64,000 nucleotides of DNA, taken from a virus. Below, one piece after another: positions 16,486 to 25,571 of the stretch (positions are counted from its first letter, which is position 1; every line of letters begins with the position of its first letter). The stretch is from positions 151,419 through 215,418 of the IMG/VR virus record IMGVR_UViG_3300048927_000250. One strand, given 5' to 3'. Both the position numbers and the translations under genes were made by a program. The notes beneath the pieces are model-generated. The model saw nothing but the letters and a program-made list of their open reading frames with translations, was not told the origin of the DNA and ran no database searches.

Positions 16486-17047
16486 TTTCGAAATCCTCAG
16501 TCGCGTTAACTACCGTAGCCCCTTTACTGCCCGGACCGAGTATCCCCGTCTTTGGTTTCCCGTCAAGGTAACCAAAGTCTTTCAGGATTTTGTACCAGTC
16601 CAACGCCCATTGTTTCTGCTGCGCATCACTTTGGGAGAGGTTGTTGAACATCTCTTTCTGCGCACGGATACCGAATGACACCAGGCGGTTCATCTGCGCT
16701 TGCATCATACGGGTACGGGATTCGATTGAATGGGGGTTCCCTGTCTGACGCGTCTGTACCGTACCGGTAATGGGTGGCACGGTATACAGGTGATTACCGG
16801 CTTTGTCCACAATCAATACTGGGCGGCGAGCGTTCTTTGACACTTCCGCTTCCCACATACGCAGGGCAGCCACCGAGTCTTTCGAATCCAGGTCACCGGC
16901 GAGGTATGGGAGATAACGAGTACGGAAGATGTCGATGTCAAGTTTGGGTAACTCTTCCATCGTGTACTCGGTAAGGATGTAGTCAAGGAATGACGTATCC
17001 TCAGGTTCTAAGGGAGGCGTCAGTTCCACTTCTTCGGGTTCAGTCAT
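16451..17047 (-). CDS. Conserved acidic protein of the replication cluster, unknown function
   Basis: The 198-residue product has acidic ends: MTEPEEVELTPPLEPED at the start and EDFEIGDVDFVEDDF at the finish. Between them is a helical middle with Met/Gln-rich stretches (TRMMQAQMNRL). Acidic C-termini of this kind often mediate protein contacts in replication factors. Its start overlaps the previous stop by 8 bases, and its end overlaps the nuclease frame, so it is tightly linked in the operon. No family is recognised. Confidence 0.65.
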   Translation of the reverse strand: MTEPEEVELTPPLEPEDTSFLDYILTEYTMEELPKLDIDIFRTRYLPYLAGDLDSKDSVAALRMWEAEVSKNARRPVLIVDKAGNHLYTVPPITGTVQTRQTGNPHSIESRTRMMQAQMNRLVSFGIRAQKEMFNNLSQSDAQQKQWALDWYKILKDFGYLDGKPKTGILGPGSKGATVVNATEDFEIGDVDFVEDDF

Positions 17048-17441
17048 CGCCGTTCGTCCTCTTTATAGTTTTCACGAAGGCACCGTTTCGGGATTGCACT
17101 TCATGGCCGACGTTAAAGTTCACACCATTGTACTTTCCCGTAATTTCTAACACGATGGTACAAATCCCGGTGGCCGTGTCTTCCTCTACTGAACAGGTGG
17201 CGTCAGCGGTTCCAAAGACACGGGTGAACAAATCCTTGTACATCTGCTCGACAGCGGCAGCCAGTTGCTCGGGTTTGTTGTTGAAGTCTTTCATCAACGT
17301 ATCGAGTGCGGCCACTTTACCGAAGTAGATTTCGCTGTAACGGTTTCGGGCAAAGATAGAGGCGGCAAAGACCTCGTCACAGATGGTCCCGATATCGGTG
17401 GCGTAGCCATTACCGTTCAGGGTAGGGAAGACAATAGACAT
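17040..17441 (-). CDS. Conserved small protein of unknown function
   Basis: The chosen start is the ATG at 17441, with GAGGA 8 bases upstream, giving 133 residues beginning MSIVFPTLNGNG. The longer frame from 17468 would run into the terminator. The protein is mixed helix and strand with no membrane segment. It ends KTIKRTNGDD. The gene overlaps the next by 8 bases and begins just after a terminator, so it heads the sub-operon that leads to the SbcD-like nuclease. Confidence 0.65.
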   Translation of the reverse strand: MSIVFPTLNGNGYATDIGTICDEVFAASIFARNRYSEIYFGKVAALDTLMKDFNNKPEQLAAAVEQMYKDLFTRVFGTADATCSVEEDTATGICTIVLEITGKYNGVNFNVGHEVQSRNGAFVKTIKRTNGDD

Positions 17442-17474
17442 GGGTAAATCCTCGCAGCTGAGATACAAAAAAAG

Positions 17475-17494
17475 AAGGGGACCGAAGTCCCCTT
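17475..17494 (-). terminator. Intrinsic terminator
   Basis: An 8-bp stem (aaggggac/gtcccctt) with a CGAA loop is followed on the minus strand by CTTTTTTTG. It lies 5 bases after the stop at 17499. Confidence 0.9.
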
Positions 17495-17498
17495 GCTT

Positions 17499-18134
17499 TT
17501 AGAGTTTTTCCAGGAATCGACTGGTTGGGTCGATACCATCGTCGAGTGCTGCATCCACCAACGCATGGGTTGCCAAGAGGTCAAGTTGCTGTTCAATGAA
17601 CAGTTCCTCTTCACCTTCCACGGTATGGGCACCAATCTCGTACTCTGTTACCCAACGCACGGTCTCGTCTTCTTGCTCTTCCGGTCTGGCTACGCCATTC
17701 TGGATAGCTTTCCAATACGGGTCCGGTGCATTCATTGGGGTCACATCAAATACCCCAGGTTTAGCACCCCAGGCCTCAATTGACTGCGAATGGTAGCGCG
17801 AACGTAAGCGCGGGTTAGCCAGAAGCCAGCGGCGCATGGTATCCGGTGCCATGGAGATTTCGCTGTAATCGTCCAGGTACTGAATTACGTTATCGCGATA
17901 CAGACCTCGCTTCGACGTGTTTAGCGCGTGTAAGGCGCGACGCACCGATGGGTCAAAGAGTCGGGTTAACGTGTCACGTGTCCGCTCCAGATACCCAACC
18001 GCGCGGTCAGACAAGTTTCTACTGTACTCTTCAAGACGTCGATAACCTTCTTCCAGATTACGGCGGTCGGGGATACCGAATGCCGAGGCCTGAAAGACGG
18101 TGTCATCTCCGTCAACAAAGTGAAATTTTACCAC
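17499..18134 (-). CDS. Conserved protein next to the RNAP beta' N-terminal gene
   Basis: This 211-residue protein is helical and charged. Its Arg-rich stretch at about 25-70 (with repeated R-R-x-L-E-E patterns) is followed by an acidic C-terminal third. The start is GTG at 18134, whose G is shared with the end of the beta' stop (TAGTG), so translation is probably coupled to the polymerase subunit. A strong terminator follows its stop. This position matches phiKZ gene 56 in my recollection. The function is unknown, but coupling suggests a polymerase partner. Confidence 0.65.
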   Translation of the reverse strand: MVKFHFVDGDDTVFQASAFGIPDRRNLEEGYRRLEEYSRNLSDRAVGYLERTRDTLTRLFDPSVRRALHALNTSKRGLYRDNVIQYLDDYSEISMAPDTMRRWLLANPRLRSRYHSQSIEAWGAKPGVFDVTPMNAPDPYWKAIQNGVARPEEQEDETVRWVTEYEIGAHTVEGEEELFIEQQLDLLATHALVDAALDDGIDPTSRFLEKL

Positions 18135-19543
18135 TAGTGAGCCCGTCCATACATTAAGTTGTTAATGGTTGCTAGTACTGGCACACCCAGCCCCATGTTG
18201 GAAGTCATGGCGTTAGGTTTGTTCAGGTCGGCCAGACCAGATTCCGGGGACAGCTTCCGTGCAACTTTCCAGTCTTCATGAGAGAGGACCGGTTTTCCGC
18301 CCAACTGGTCGCCATCGAAGTCGGCGTTCGGACTGCGCAGTACATGCACCGAGAGAGAAATCGTGTTGTCGTGGATATTACTTTTAATCTCTGTTACGTA
18401 CAGCGCCTGAATGGAGCGTAAGTTCAGAGTTGGGTTTCGACCAAGAAGTATTGGTAACCCTTTATATCCCGATTCGCGTTTCAGTTCCTCGAAGATGTCG
18501 TGTAGCCCTGCATCGTATCGACTCATGGCTTGTATCAGGTAACCGCGTGCGCTGTTTGGCGTATAACCCCGGCGCAACAGTTTACTGATGAGTTGTGGCA
18601 TATACACTGCAATGGCCATTGCCCACGGCAAATGTATTTCGTCGTAGTCGTGCACACCCGCCAGCGAGGTAATTACCCCACGGAATGACGGACCGTCACG
18701 CGTACCGACAACCTGCTTACGAATCCACCCTTCCTTTTGTCCGATAATCTTCTTGTCCACGAATACGCGGAAGTCAATCATCATCTGGAGCGAACGGAAC
18801 ACATGGTATTCTTTTCGCGCCAACGACATGGTGTCTTCTTGTCCCACGATACTGTACAACGCGCGCGCAGCATCGACAATCGTGAACATACTTTTCACGG
18901 CGGTCTTTGCACGGGTCGACGTTTCAGTGATAATGGAACGTTTGTTTGGCAGGGGAAGATGCTTCGGGAACAACACATGGCGGTTCTCTTTGATGCACGT
19001 ATAGACATCGCGGCGACGCTGCATGTTGTTCTTAAAGATTCGGGCCGCCATCAGCGTTTCCAGAATCTCATCGAAGTTATCAATGAAATGGTTGTACCCA
19101 CGGGGAATGTTTAACGCCATGAACTGCCGATAGACAATGCTGTTCGGGTCGTCAAACTTGTAGCGCGGATTACACAGCCATTCAATGGCACTGAACCCTT
19201 CTTGCGTGAACGCTTCAAGTAGCATCCCAAGCAAGTTAGGTCGGATAAAGGCTCGCACACCTTTCGGCGTTTGTAACCACACGTCAGAATAGAATCCACG
19301 TTCCATCACTGACAGGACTTCATCTCCACAACGCTCACACACTTTAAGATGACGTCCGCGACTGTGACCACATCCACACGTTGGCATTGTGTCAATGTAA
19401 TCGCAATCGTACTCCGTAACCATCAAAGCCTTTACCACGTCGATACCTTCAACACCGGCATGGTATTGGTTCAGGATTATCGGCTCGCGCGGCAATCGTT
19501 TAATGTCTTCATCGAAGTCCGGGTTGATTAGAAATATACCCAT
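18134..19543 (-). CDS. RNA polymerase beta' subunit, N-terminal catalytic part (phiKZ gp55-like)
   Basis: NADFDGDQ at 406-413 is the invariant metal-binding loop of multi-subunit RNA polymerases, with aspartates 408, 410 and 412 holding the catalytic magnesium. Near the N-terminus CGCGHSRGRHLKVCERCG (about 57-74) is the beta' zinc-binding site. The 469-residue protein ends shortly after the catalytic loop. The rest of beta' is the separate gene at 3545-5533, so this is a split beta' as in phiKZ. The gene follows the candidate ChmA gene, as gene 55 follows gene 54 in phiKZ, and is coupled to the next gene by a TAGTG overlap. Confidence 0.93.
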   Translation of the reverse strand: MGIFLINPDFDEDIKRLPREPIILNQYHAGVEGIDVVKALMVTEYDCDYIDTMPTCGCGHSRGRHLKVCERCGDEVLSVMERGFYSDVWLQTPKGVRAFIRPNLLGMLLEAFTQEGFSAIEWLCNPRYKFDDPNSIVYRQFMALNIPRGYNHFIDNFDEILETLMAARIFKNNMQRRRDVYTCIKENRHVLFPKHLPLPNKRSIITETSTRAKTAVKSMFTIVDAARALYSIVGQEDTMSLARKEYHVFRSLQMMIDFRVFVDKKIIGQKEGWIRKQVVGTRDGPSFRGVITSLAGVHDYDEIHLPWAMAIAVYMPQLISKLLRRGYTPNSARGYLIQAMSRYDAGLHDIFEELKRESGYKGLPILLGRNPTLNLRSIQALYVTEIKSNIHDNTISLSVHVLRSPNADFDGDQLGGKPVLSHEDWKVARKLSPESGLADLNKPNAMTSNMGLGVPVLATINNLMYGRAH

Positions 19544-19591
19544 TTCTCTCTAACCTCTTATGGCTTTTTCGGTACGAAAAGACAAAAAAGA

Positions 19592-19610
19592 AGGGGACGC
19601 GAAGTCCCCT
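19592..19610 (-). terminator. Intrinsic terminator after the ChmA-like gene
   Basis: A 7-bp stem (aggggac/gtcccct) with a 5-base loop is followed on the minus strand by TCTTTTTTGTC. It separates the highly expressed-looking ChmA-like gene from the RNAP beta' gene. Confidence 0.85.
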
Positions 19611-19630
19611 CTTTTTTATCGCACTACAAC

Positions 19631-21601
19631 TTAGCGACCGAAGCCGTAACCACCACGAGAGTTGAAGGTGTTACCGTTGTAGTTACCGGAACCGCCGAAA
19701 CGGTTGTCGAAGTAACCACGACGAACGCTGTCTTGCAGCAGACCTTCAGTCGGGATGGTCAGGCCAGCTTTATCCACCGCCTGAGTCAGTTTGTACAGCC
19801 AGTCAGGGTTAATCTGAACCAGGTACGCATGACCAGTGATGGTGTAGCTGCCGGTAACGGAAGCGATGATTTCTTCCATTTTCGCCAGACGTGCTTCTTC
19901 GCTGATGTTGCGGTTCCAGCACGCGTCATCCCACATGGCAATCGCTTCGAGGTCGCGGTTCTTCGCCAGACCGAAGTGGGTCATCATGAAGAAACGGTCC
20001 AGTTCACGCAGGTCACGGATACGACCTTTAGAATCGGTCCAGTGGCCCAGCAGGATGATGCGCTCTTCCAGAGCACCGAACGGAGTAGCTTCATCGAGGT
20101 AATCTTCGATGACGCCGCCGGTCAGACGGTGTGCCGCTTCCCACAGCTGGATACGAGCCTGACGGTGGTTCGGGTGCTTATCGTCAGCCGCTTCCAGGTA
20201 CAGACGCTGGGTACGCGTTTGCAGGCCGGATTTTTCGATGTGCAGGAAGACGTTCAGAGAATCTTCCTGAACGACCGCTTCGTTCAGCTCAGCCCACTCA
20301 ACTTCTGATGGGTCAGCTGGAATCGGCGGGTCAAACTCGACCAGCTGCTCAACTTCCAGAGCACGTGCATCACGCAGGTCAGCAGAATCGCCAACCGGGC
20401 GCAGAGATTTCACCAGGCAGTCTTCACGCATCAGAGCCGATACGGTGGACAGACCCAGCAGGTTCATCTCGGTAGTGAAGTTGTTGTTGGACGCAATCTT
20501 GGTCAGGTTCAGACCCAGTGCGTAGATGTCCAGCTCATCAACTTCACGACGACGTGCACGGCTACCGCCACGACGACGACCGCCATCTTTTGGACCCAGG
20601 TAGATGTAGTCGGTGAAACCGTCAATCTGCACCAGGTTAGAGTTACGGTTACCTTCCAGGGCGTTTACCTGACCTTTGCGGCCCGCAGGACCGGTAGTGA
20701 CTTGCAGAGACAGGTCACGACGCAGTGGTTCGCCAAAGACGGTAGAGTCATCACCCGGTGCGTAAGTTACGCGACCGCTGACTTCGTAGTTCTCTGGAAT
20801 GATATCTTCCAGCTTGAACTGGTGGTCACCCTGAGTCAGCTCATCGTACATGCTGTACGCTGCGGTGTTAATCAGGTTGGTGATAACTTCATCCACTTCA
20901 CGCTCGGAGTAACCGAAGGTGACCGGAACGGTTACCGCACCGAAGAGGACAACCGGTACATCAGCACCCAGGCCAACGTTTTTCTGCACCTGATTGATGA
21001 CGGAACCTTTGAAGCCTTCGGTCCACACATCGCTCGGTACCGCAGAGAACACGTAACGGCGCTGACCTTCAGTCACTTCCTGCTTAGGCAGCTGCTGGCG
21101 ACCCATCATGACCGCAGTGATTGCGCCGACGAATTTCACGTCGCCGTAGGTAAAGGCCGCAGCCAGGACAACTGAGTCCAGCTGGAAACCAGTCAGATGA
21201 CCCGGAACCGGAATCAGCTGCCACTTAGTTTTGCCACCCATGCTCAGACGGTTTTTGTTCGCTTCGAGGAACTTGTTACCCGCGTCGATGAATTTACCCA
21301 TCTCGTCGCCGCCAGCGGCAGACTGAATCAGCGGTTGACCAGGATTGAACATGTTCAGGATATCGTTCATTGCAGTTTTCCCTTTATAGGCTTCTGTATT
21401 AGTTTCGGTTTGTGGTACATGACGAGCTGCGACAACTTCTTCTTCGTGAGGAGCTGACGCTTGGGTATTCGGTTGCTGCTGCGAGTGCTTTTTGGCACTC
21501 TGGTGTTGGCGATACTGAGCTAACGGGTTAGGCGGGTTTTGGCGTTTGCCTTCACCTTCATCCTTATTACCGTGTTCACTATCACCAGAATTCCAACCCA
21601 T
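19631..21601 (-). CDS. chmA: Probable chimallin, the phage nucleus shell protein (ChmA)
   Basis: The 656-residue protein sits directly before the split beta' gene, the place of gene 54 (ChmA) in phiKZ, has its own early promoter and uses codons typical of abundant proteins. ChmA forms the single-layer protein lattice around phage DNA. The N-terminal 77 residues are disordered (Gln, Pro, Asn, His). An internal ATG at 21370 (residue 78) has its own AAAGGG and would give 579 residues. Other features are a basic loop GGRRRGGSRARRRE at about 340-353 and a Gly/Asn/Arg tail. ChmA joins subunits through flexible ends, which fits. The family was not confirmed by a search. Confidence 0.7.
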   Translation of the reverse strand: MGWNSGDSEHGNKDEGEGKRQNPPNPLAQYRQHQSAKKHSQQQPNTQASAPHEEEVVAARHVPQTETNTEAYKGKTAMNDILNMFNPGQPLIQSAAGGDEMGKFIDAGNKFLEANKNRLSMGGKTKWQLIPVPGHLTGFQLDSVVLAAAFTYGDVKFVGAITAVMMGRQQLPKQEVTEGQRRYVFSAVPSDVWTEGFKGSVINQVQKNVGLGADVPVVLFGAVTVPVTFGYSEREVDEVITNLINTAAYSMYDELTQGDHQFKLEDIIPENYEVSGRVTYAPGDDSTVFGEPLRRDLSLQVTTGPAGRKGQVNALEGNRNSNLVQIDGFTDYIYLGPKDGGRRRGGSRARRREVDELDIYALGLNLTKIASNNNFTTEMNLLGLSTVSALMREDCLVKSLRPVGDSADLRDARALEVEQLVEFDPPIPADPSEVEWAELNEAVVQEDSLNVFLHIEKSGLQTRTQRLYLEAADDKHPNHRQARIQLWEAAHRLTGGVIEDYLDEATPFGALEERIILLGHWTDSKGRIRDLRELDRFFMMTHFGLAKNRDLEAIAMWDDACWNRNISEEARLAKMEEIIASVTGSYTITGHAYLVQINPDWLYKLTQAVDKAGLTIPTEGLLQDSVRRGYFDNRFGGSGNYNGNTFNSRGGYGFGR

Positions 21602-21720
21602 TTCATTTCTCCTTAAACGTACTGTGACGTTACGGTCCTTAGAGAACCTTCTATGAATTTAGCTTTTCCGGAAAGACTAAACGTTCGAATCAATTCCTAT
21701 AAAGGACTCAATTCACTACA

Positions 21721-21728
21721 GTAATGTA
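21721..21728 (-). promoter_or_regulatory. Early promoter of the ChmA-like gene
   Basis: The minus strand reads TACATTAC-TGTA-GTGA, one base off the phiKZ early box, with the same downstream GTGA as other sites. It gives a leader of about 120 bases before the AAGGAG-ATG. Confidence 0.6.
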
Positions 21729-21852
21729 TGCCTGAAAAAAGTTTCAAAAGGCACTTACTCCCGTTAATCCAGCATTGCCATTCTGGATGGCAATACTTTC
21801 TACATAAGATATATACAGTAACGTAAAAAATGATTACTGTACTGGGGGCGTC

Positions 21853-22926
21853 ATGTTTGAACTCTTTAGTCAGAAAACTCACGGCAATTCATCACTCCAC
21901 GTTTCACCCCGACACGAGTACGTTTCCTCACGCTTTGATGAAGCTTACGTTAGGTTGGCGCACTACTTCCGGAAATCGGTAAGAACGGTGGAGTCGGACA
22001 ATCTGCTGTGTCAGGTCATCCACCATGCAAACGTCGTGTACACGGGTAATGATGAGCAGTACTACTACGCTGTTGCCAGTCGCGTGGAAAAGATTGCCAC
22101 TGCCTTACGACTGAACACAGCTGTTCACAAAAGTGGACCGCTAGTAAAAAATCACTTCTACGGTTCGGACGTGACCGAGTACGTTCTGGCGGTGACCCGT
22201 GGTTACCCAACGGGATTGGATGCCGGGAAGTACTGGCAGTCGTTCCAACCGTTACAGGCGGTTTCCCACCCGTACAGTGACCTCAACATGAACCCCCGTA
22301 ACGGCAGCGAAACTGTTGGCGTTAAAGGTGTTGCGGTCCTGACACTTGATGTACCGTTGTTGATGCTTCAATACACCCGCTGGCGTTTGTACTGCGAGAA
22401 GTATCTGGACCAACAACCGGACATCGCCCAGTTCGTGTTCCAGTATCCGGTGGTAAACCTGATACCGTCTGACACGGACGTTTGCTACTTTAACCAGTTA
22501 CGTAACGCCGCACAAGGCCGTCCCAATGTACCGCAGAAACGGCGCTATGGGTTAGGCCTGAACGACGTCACCAACTTCGTGGAGAAAGAGCAAGCCGAGT
22601 TTCTGAAAGAAGCCATCAGTAGCAATGCTTCCATCATGGACCTGGCCTTGGGTACACCGATGGTGTTCAGTGAAACCCTGTGGGACTTCTTGCAGTTACC
22701 CCCGGGCGTGTACACGAACAAGAACTCCGGGCTCTGGTTACTCGGGTACCTGCCGTATCTGGCGTATCTGGTACAACTCAGTAAGAAAGCGGGCAGCAAC
22801 GATAACACCGCGGCAGCCGCGTATCTCAAGAAGAAGTACCGTTACTTCAAGAACGCCGGGTTCCTCAGTTCCTATCCGGGCATCGAGAAAGAAATAGATG
22901 AAGAAGTGATTAACTATCTAACATGA
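21853..22926 (+). CDS. Conserved protein of unknown function, possibly virion-associated
   Basis: The 357-residue product is a soluble protein with Tyr-rich stretches and a C-terminal hydrophobic patch, LWLLGYLPYLAYL near 294-306, which is too polar around its edges to be a clear membrane span. It is a lone plus-strand gene among minus-strand early genes. Its last 17 bases overlap the converging DNA polymerase gene, so no terminator separates them. The isolated plus-strand genes in this phage tend to be structural, so a late virion role is a guess. Confidence 0.7.
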   Translation: MFELFSQKTHGNSSLHVSPRHEYVSSRFDEAYVRLAHYFRKSVRTVESDNLLCQVIHHANVVYTGNDEQYYYAVASRVEKIATALRLNTAVHKSGPLVKNHFYGSDVTEYVLAVTRGYPTGLDAGKYWQSFQPLQAVSHPYSDLNMNPRNGSETVGVKGVAVLTLDVPLLMLQYTRWRLYCEKYLDQQPDIAQFVFQYPVVNLIPSDTDVCYFNQLRNAAQGRPNVPQKRRYGLGLNDVTNFVEKEQAEFLKEAISSNASIMDLALGTPMVFSETLWDFLQLPPGVYTNKNSGLWLLGYLPYLAYLVQLSKKAGSNDNTAAAAYLKKKYRYFKNAGFLSSYPGIEKEIDEEVINYLT

Positions 22927-25060
22927 ACGCCTCATCACGGGTGACCATGTCCATCACTAACTTCGACTGTTTCTCGTCAAAGCAATAGAACTCCAGGGAT
23001 TCCAGCACGAGGTAGAACGGGCTCATGGCTTTCGCCACGATTTTACGCACGTCAATCACGGGCAGGACTTCCTTGGGGATTCCCACGGACAGGATAATGG
23101 CTTCAGGAAGAAGCATCTCTCCCACGTACGACTTCCCACGACTGGCTAACCACGCCGTCATCTCATCAGCCGCACTGCGGTTCGACCAGGTCGCTATCCA
23201 CTGTTCGGTCTTACGTTTGGTATCCGGTGTGATACTGAACGACAAGGCGGAATACGGAGGCGGTTCACAGGCACCGTAGTTCGGTGCGAATACCCGTTGC
23301 CACATTTCGTAGTTAATGAAGCGAGAGTTCTCGGTTGAGTACCCTTCCTCTTCGTTCACTCGCGCGGTCTTCAGGTAGTCTGTTTCCCCACTCATCACAC
23401 TTTCCATTACCGTATATTCCCAACGCGCCACCATCCGGAGTATCTTGTGGATGGACACCGGCTCGTCATTCGTGACCGAGTCGATGATGTAGTGCAGTAC
23501 GCCGTCCAGGTCTTTACGGATAACCGGCGGTAAGTTCGAGGCAATCAGTTCTACGCCTTTACGTTCAAAGTCGTATTCCTTGAAGATAACCCCTTCCTGC
23601 ACGGCCATGTTCGCAAAGTAGTGTTTCGCACGCGAGGTCAGGACAAACACCGGGAACAGGTATTCGTTCTTCATCGACAAGCGGAACAACTCTTTCGGGT
23701 CAGTCACCCCGATGTTCGAAACCATGGTTGCCAGGTTATGGGTCGTGGTCTGCGAAATCAGGAAGCCGAAGGTTTCCGCCACGATGATGTTAGCGTGGTT
23801 GATGGTATCGTTACCCGAGTACCAGCGTACCCAATCCTGCACCGTGAAGATGGCGGAGTCAGTATCAGACCCGACGGTCACTTTACGGATACTGGACGGG
23901 AAGTCAGCAATCAGGAACGGGATATTGCGCGTGGTGTGGAACGCATCAATAATCCGGCGGTGGTCATGCAGGCACTGCGTAATCTCGTAGCAGGAGCTAC
24001 CGATTAACCCAAAGTTCGGGTCGTTACGCAATTCCGGGTTGTCCAGTTCTTCACGTCCCAGGATATCCGGATAGATAACCTTCACCTGGTTAATGATGTC
24101 ACCGTCTACTTTCTTCAACCAGTCTTCGTGGTCCGGTACAATGCGCGAGGCACGACAAGACAACCGGTCAATCCAGGTACGCACCAGTTCTTCGTTATAC
24201 AGACGCAGGTGGTAGAAGTCCCCCATGTACATGACGGCGGCACGTTCTTCCGGTTCCATATTGCGCACAAAACGCTCAATGTTGACCAGACCCACTCGGC
24301 CACTCCAGTACGGTTCGATAGACCGCTCCACCATTTGCATGACTTCGTCAGGCGAGGGCATATGGAGACGGTGATGCTCGCACGCGTCACGGACCATGGT
24401 AAAGTCGGTGAGGTCGAGTATCGAGGCAAAGTTATTTATCACCACCTCCGGGGAGTAGTAGTGTCGGTTACCTGCCAGGAACCGTTCGTTATGACTGTTC
24501 GCCACGCCGTTCGCAATACGGCAACTGGAGGTCAGTATCGGGTGAGTCGGACGGTCAACCAGATGCGAGTGTTCTGAACGGTGGTTACCGGAGATGGCGT
24601 TGTTCAGAATCTTTTTGTTGTTCTGGTTGTTCTTGTGCAAAGTCGCTTTGAACGCGTCACCGCGGTTCTTGGCAATCATCTGCTTATGTTTTTCTTCGTT
24701 ACGGTCAGCCAAGTTACCCTTGATGTATTTGGATAACTTCGATTCACGAATCCACGGCGGGAGAACGACCGATAACGTTGGGGCAATGTAATAGCGGTTC
24801 TTGATAACGTAGTCGAGGTACTGGGTGAACGGATACGCTTTCTTCGAGCGGTCCCCCTCCTCGTCTCGTTCCAGGACGCAGACCAGCGGGTCCTTCATCT
24901 GACTTTGCAGTTCCTGAATCACGAACACGCGACATTCGTCCATTTCTACCCCGGTCGACTTCGACAGGTAGATGGCGGTTTGTTCCACGTACGCCCGACG
25001 AATATCCAAATCGCGGCTATATTGCTCAGCCGTGCGGTTAAACGGGTTGGTTGGTTCCAT
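22910..25060 (-). CDS. Family B DNA polymerase, C-terminal half
   Basis: The product is 716 residues from the ATG at 25060, chosen for AGGA upstream. The open frame reaches back to 25225, but that crosses a terminator. Motif C reads GSDTDS at 397-402. Motif B, the K-x-x-x-N-x-x-x-G pattern, is at about 150-158 (KILNNAISG), preceded by the LPPWIRE finger-entry segment near 100-106. The 3'-5' exonuclease and motif A (SLYPS) are absent, so they must lie in another gene and the enzyme is split between motifs A and B. It copies the phage genome. The end overlaps a converging plus-strand gene by 17 bases. Confidence 0.85.
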   Translation of the reverse strand: MEPTNPFNRTAEQYSRDLDIRRAYVEQTAIYLSKSTGVEMDECRVFVIQELQSQMKDPLVCVLERDEEGDRSKKAYPFTQYLDYVIKNRYYIAPTLSVVLPPWIRESKLSKYIKGNLADRNEEKHKQMIAKNRGDAFKATLHKNNQNNKKILNNAISGNHRSEHSHLVDRPTHPILTSSCRIANGVANSHNERFLAGNRHYYSPEVVINNFASILDLTDFTMVRDACEHHRLHMPSPDEVMQMVERSIEPYWSGRVGLVNIERFVRNMEPEERAAVMYMGDFYHLRLYNEELVRTWIDRLSCRASRIVPDHEDWLKKVDGDIINQVKVIYPDILGREELDNPELRNDPNFGLIGSSCYEITQCLHDHRRIIDAFHTTRNIPFLIADFPSSIRKVTVGSDTDSAIFTVQDWVRWYSGNDTINHANIIVAETFGFLISQTTTHNLATMVSNIGVTDPKELFRLSMKNEYLFPVFVLTSRAKHYFANMAVQEGVIFKEYDFERKGVELIASNLPPVIRKDLDGVLHYIIDSVTNDEPVSIHKILRMVARWEYTVMESVMSGETDYLKTARVNEEEGYSTENSRFINYEMWQRVFAPNYGACEPPPYSALSFSITPDTKRKTEQWIATWSNRSAADEMTAWLASRGKSYVGEMLLPEAIILSVGIPKEVLPVIDVRKIVAKAMSPFYLVLESLEFYCFDEKQSKLVMDMVTRDEAFMLDS

Positions 25061-25124
25061 TGTACAGGTCCTGTAGTCCGATACTTTTGTTCTACACCAT
25101 GACAGGAGAAAATAAAAAATAAAT

Positions 25125-25142
25125 GGGGGACCGAAGTCCCCC
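25125..25142 (-). terminator. Intrinsic terminator
   Basis: A 7-bp stem (gggggac/gtccccc) with a CGAA loop is followed on the minus strand by ATTTATTTTTTATTTT. It ends the operon that stops at 25149 and shields the DNA polymerase gene. Confidence 0.9.
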
Positions 25143-25148
25143 GCTTTA

Positions 25149-25571
25149 TTACTCGAAGTTGATGGTAAAGTCGCTGATGTCCACTGACGAAATTGCCAGA
25201 CGAAGTTCAGACAACTTCGCATCACTCAAGTTAGGGAAGTAACCCACGGCATTGCGGGTAGATTCGACCGTGATACTGTCGGCACGAATCCACGGAATCC
25301 CCACCACTAACTTCGTAGTCGGGTCACCTGCCGGGGTAACTACCAGGTACTGGTAACTGGCGTAGTCCAATGGGATTTGTCCACGGGGGACGTTCTCATC
25401 AGCAATCACCTGACCATGTACTGCGGCGGCATCGAAGTTGAAGTACTTCGTGGTATCCGCAGACACTTGGTCGGTTACCTTAACACGATTGAAGGGTCCA
25501 CCTGCCAATGTGGAGTAACACTGGAAGGAGATGGTATCCCCAATTTTGAACTTGTCGAGAATCAGGCTCAC
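25149..25571 (-). CDS. Beta-rich small protein of unknown function, last gene of the operon
   Basis: The product is about 140 residues from the GTG at 25571, which shares GTGA with the upstream stop and has AGGGG 7 bases before it. The longer frame from 25604 ignores that site. Alternating polar and hydrophobic residues suggest a beta-sandwich (KFKIGDTISFQCYSTLAGG, then V-K-V-T). It ends SDFTINFE. It has no helical build like its neighbours, so it is probably not of the same family. No catalytic motif is seen. Confidence 0.65.
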   Translation of the reverse strand: MSLILDKFKIGDTISFQCYSTLAGGPFNRVKVTDQVSADTTKYFNFDAAAVHGQVIADENVPRGQIPLDYASYQYLVVTPAGDPTTKLVVGIPWIRADSITVESTRNAVGYFPNLSDAKLSELRLAISSVDISDFTINFE

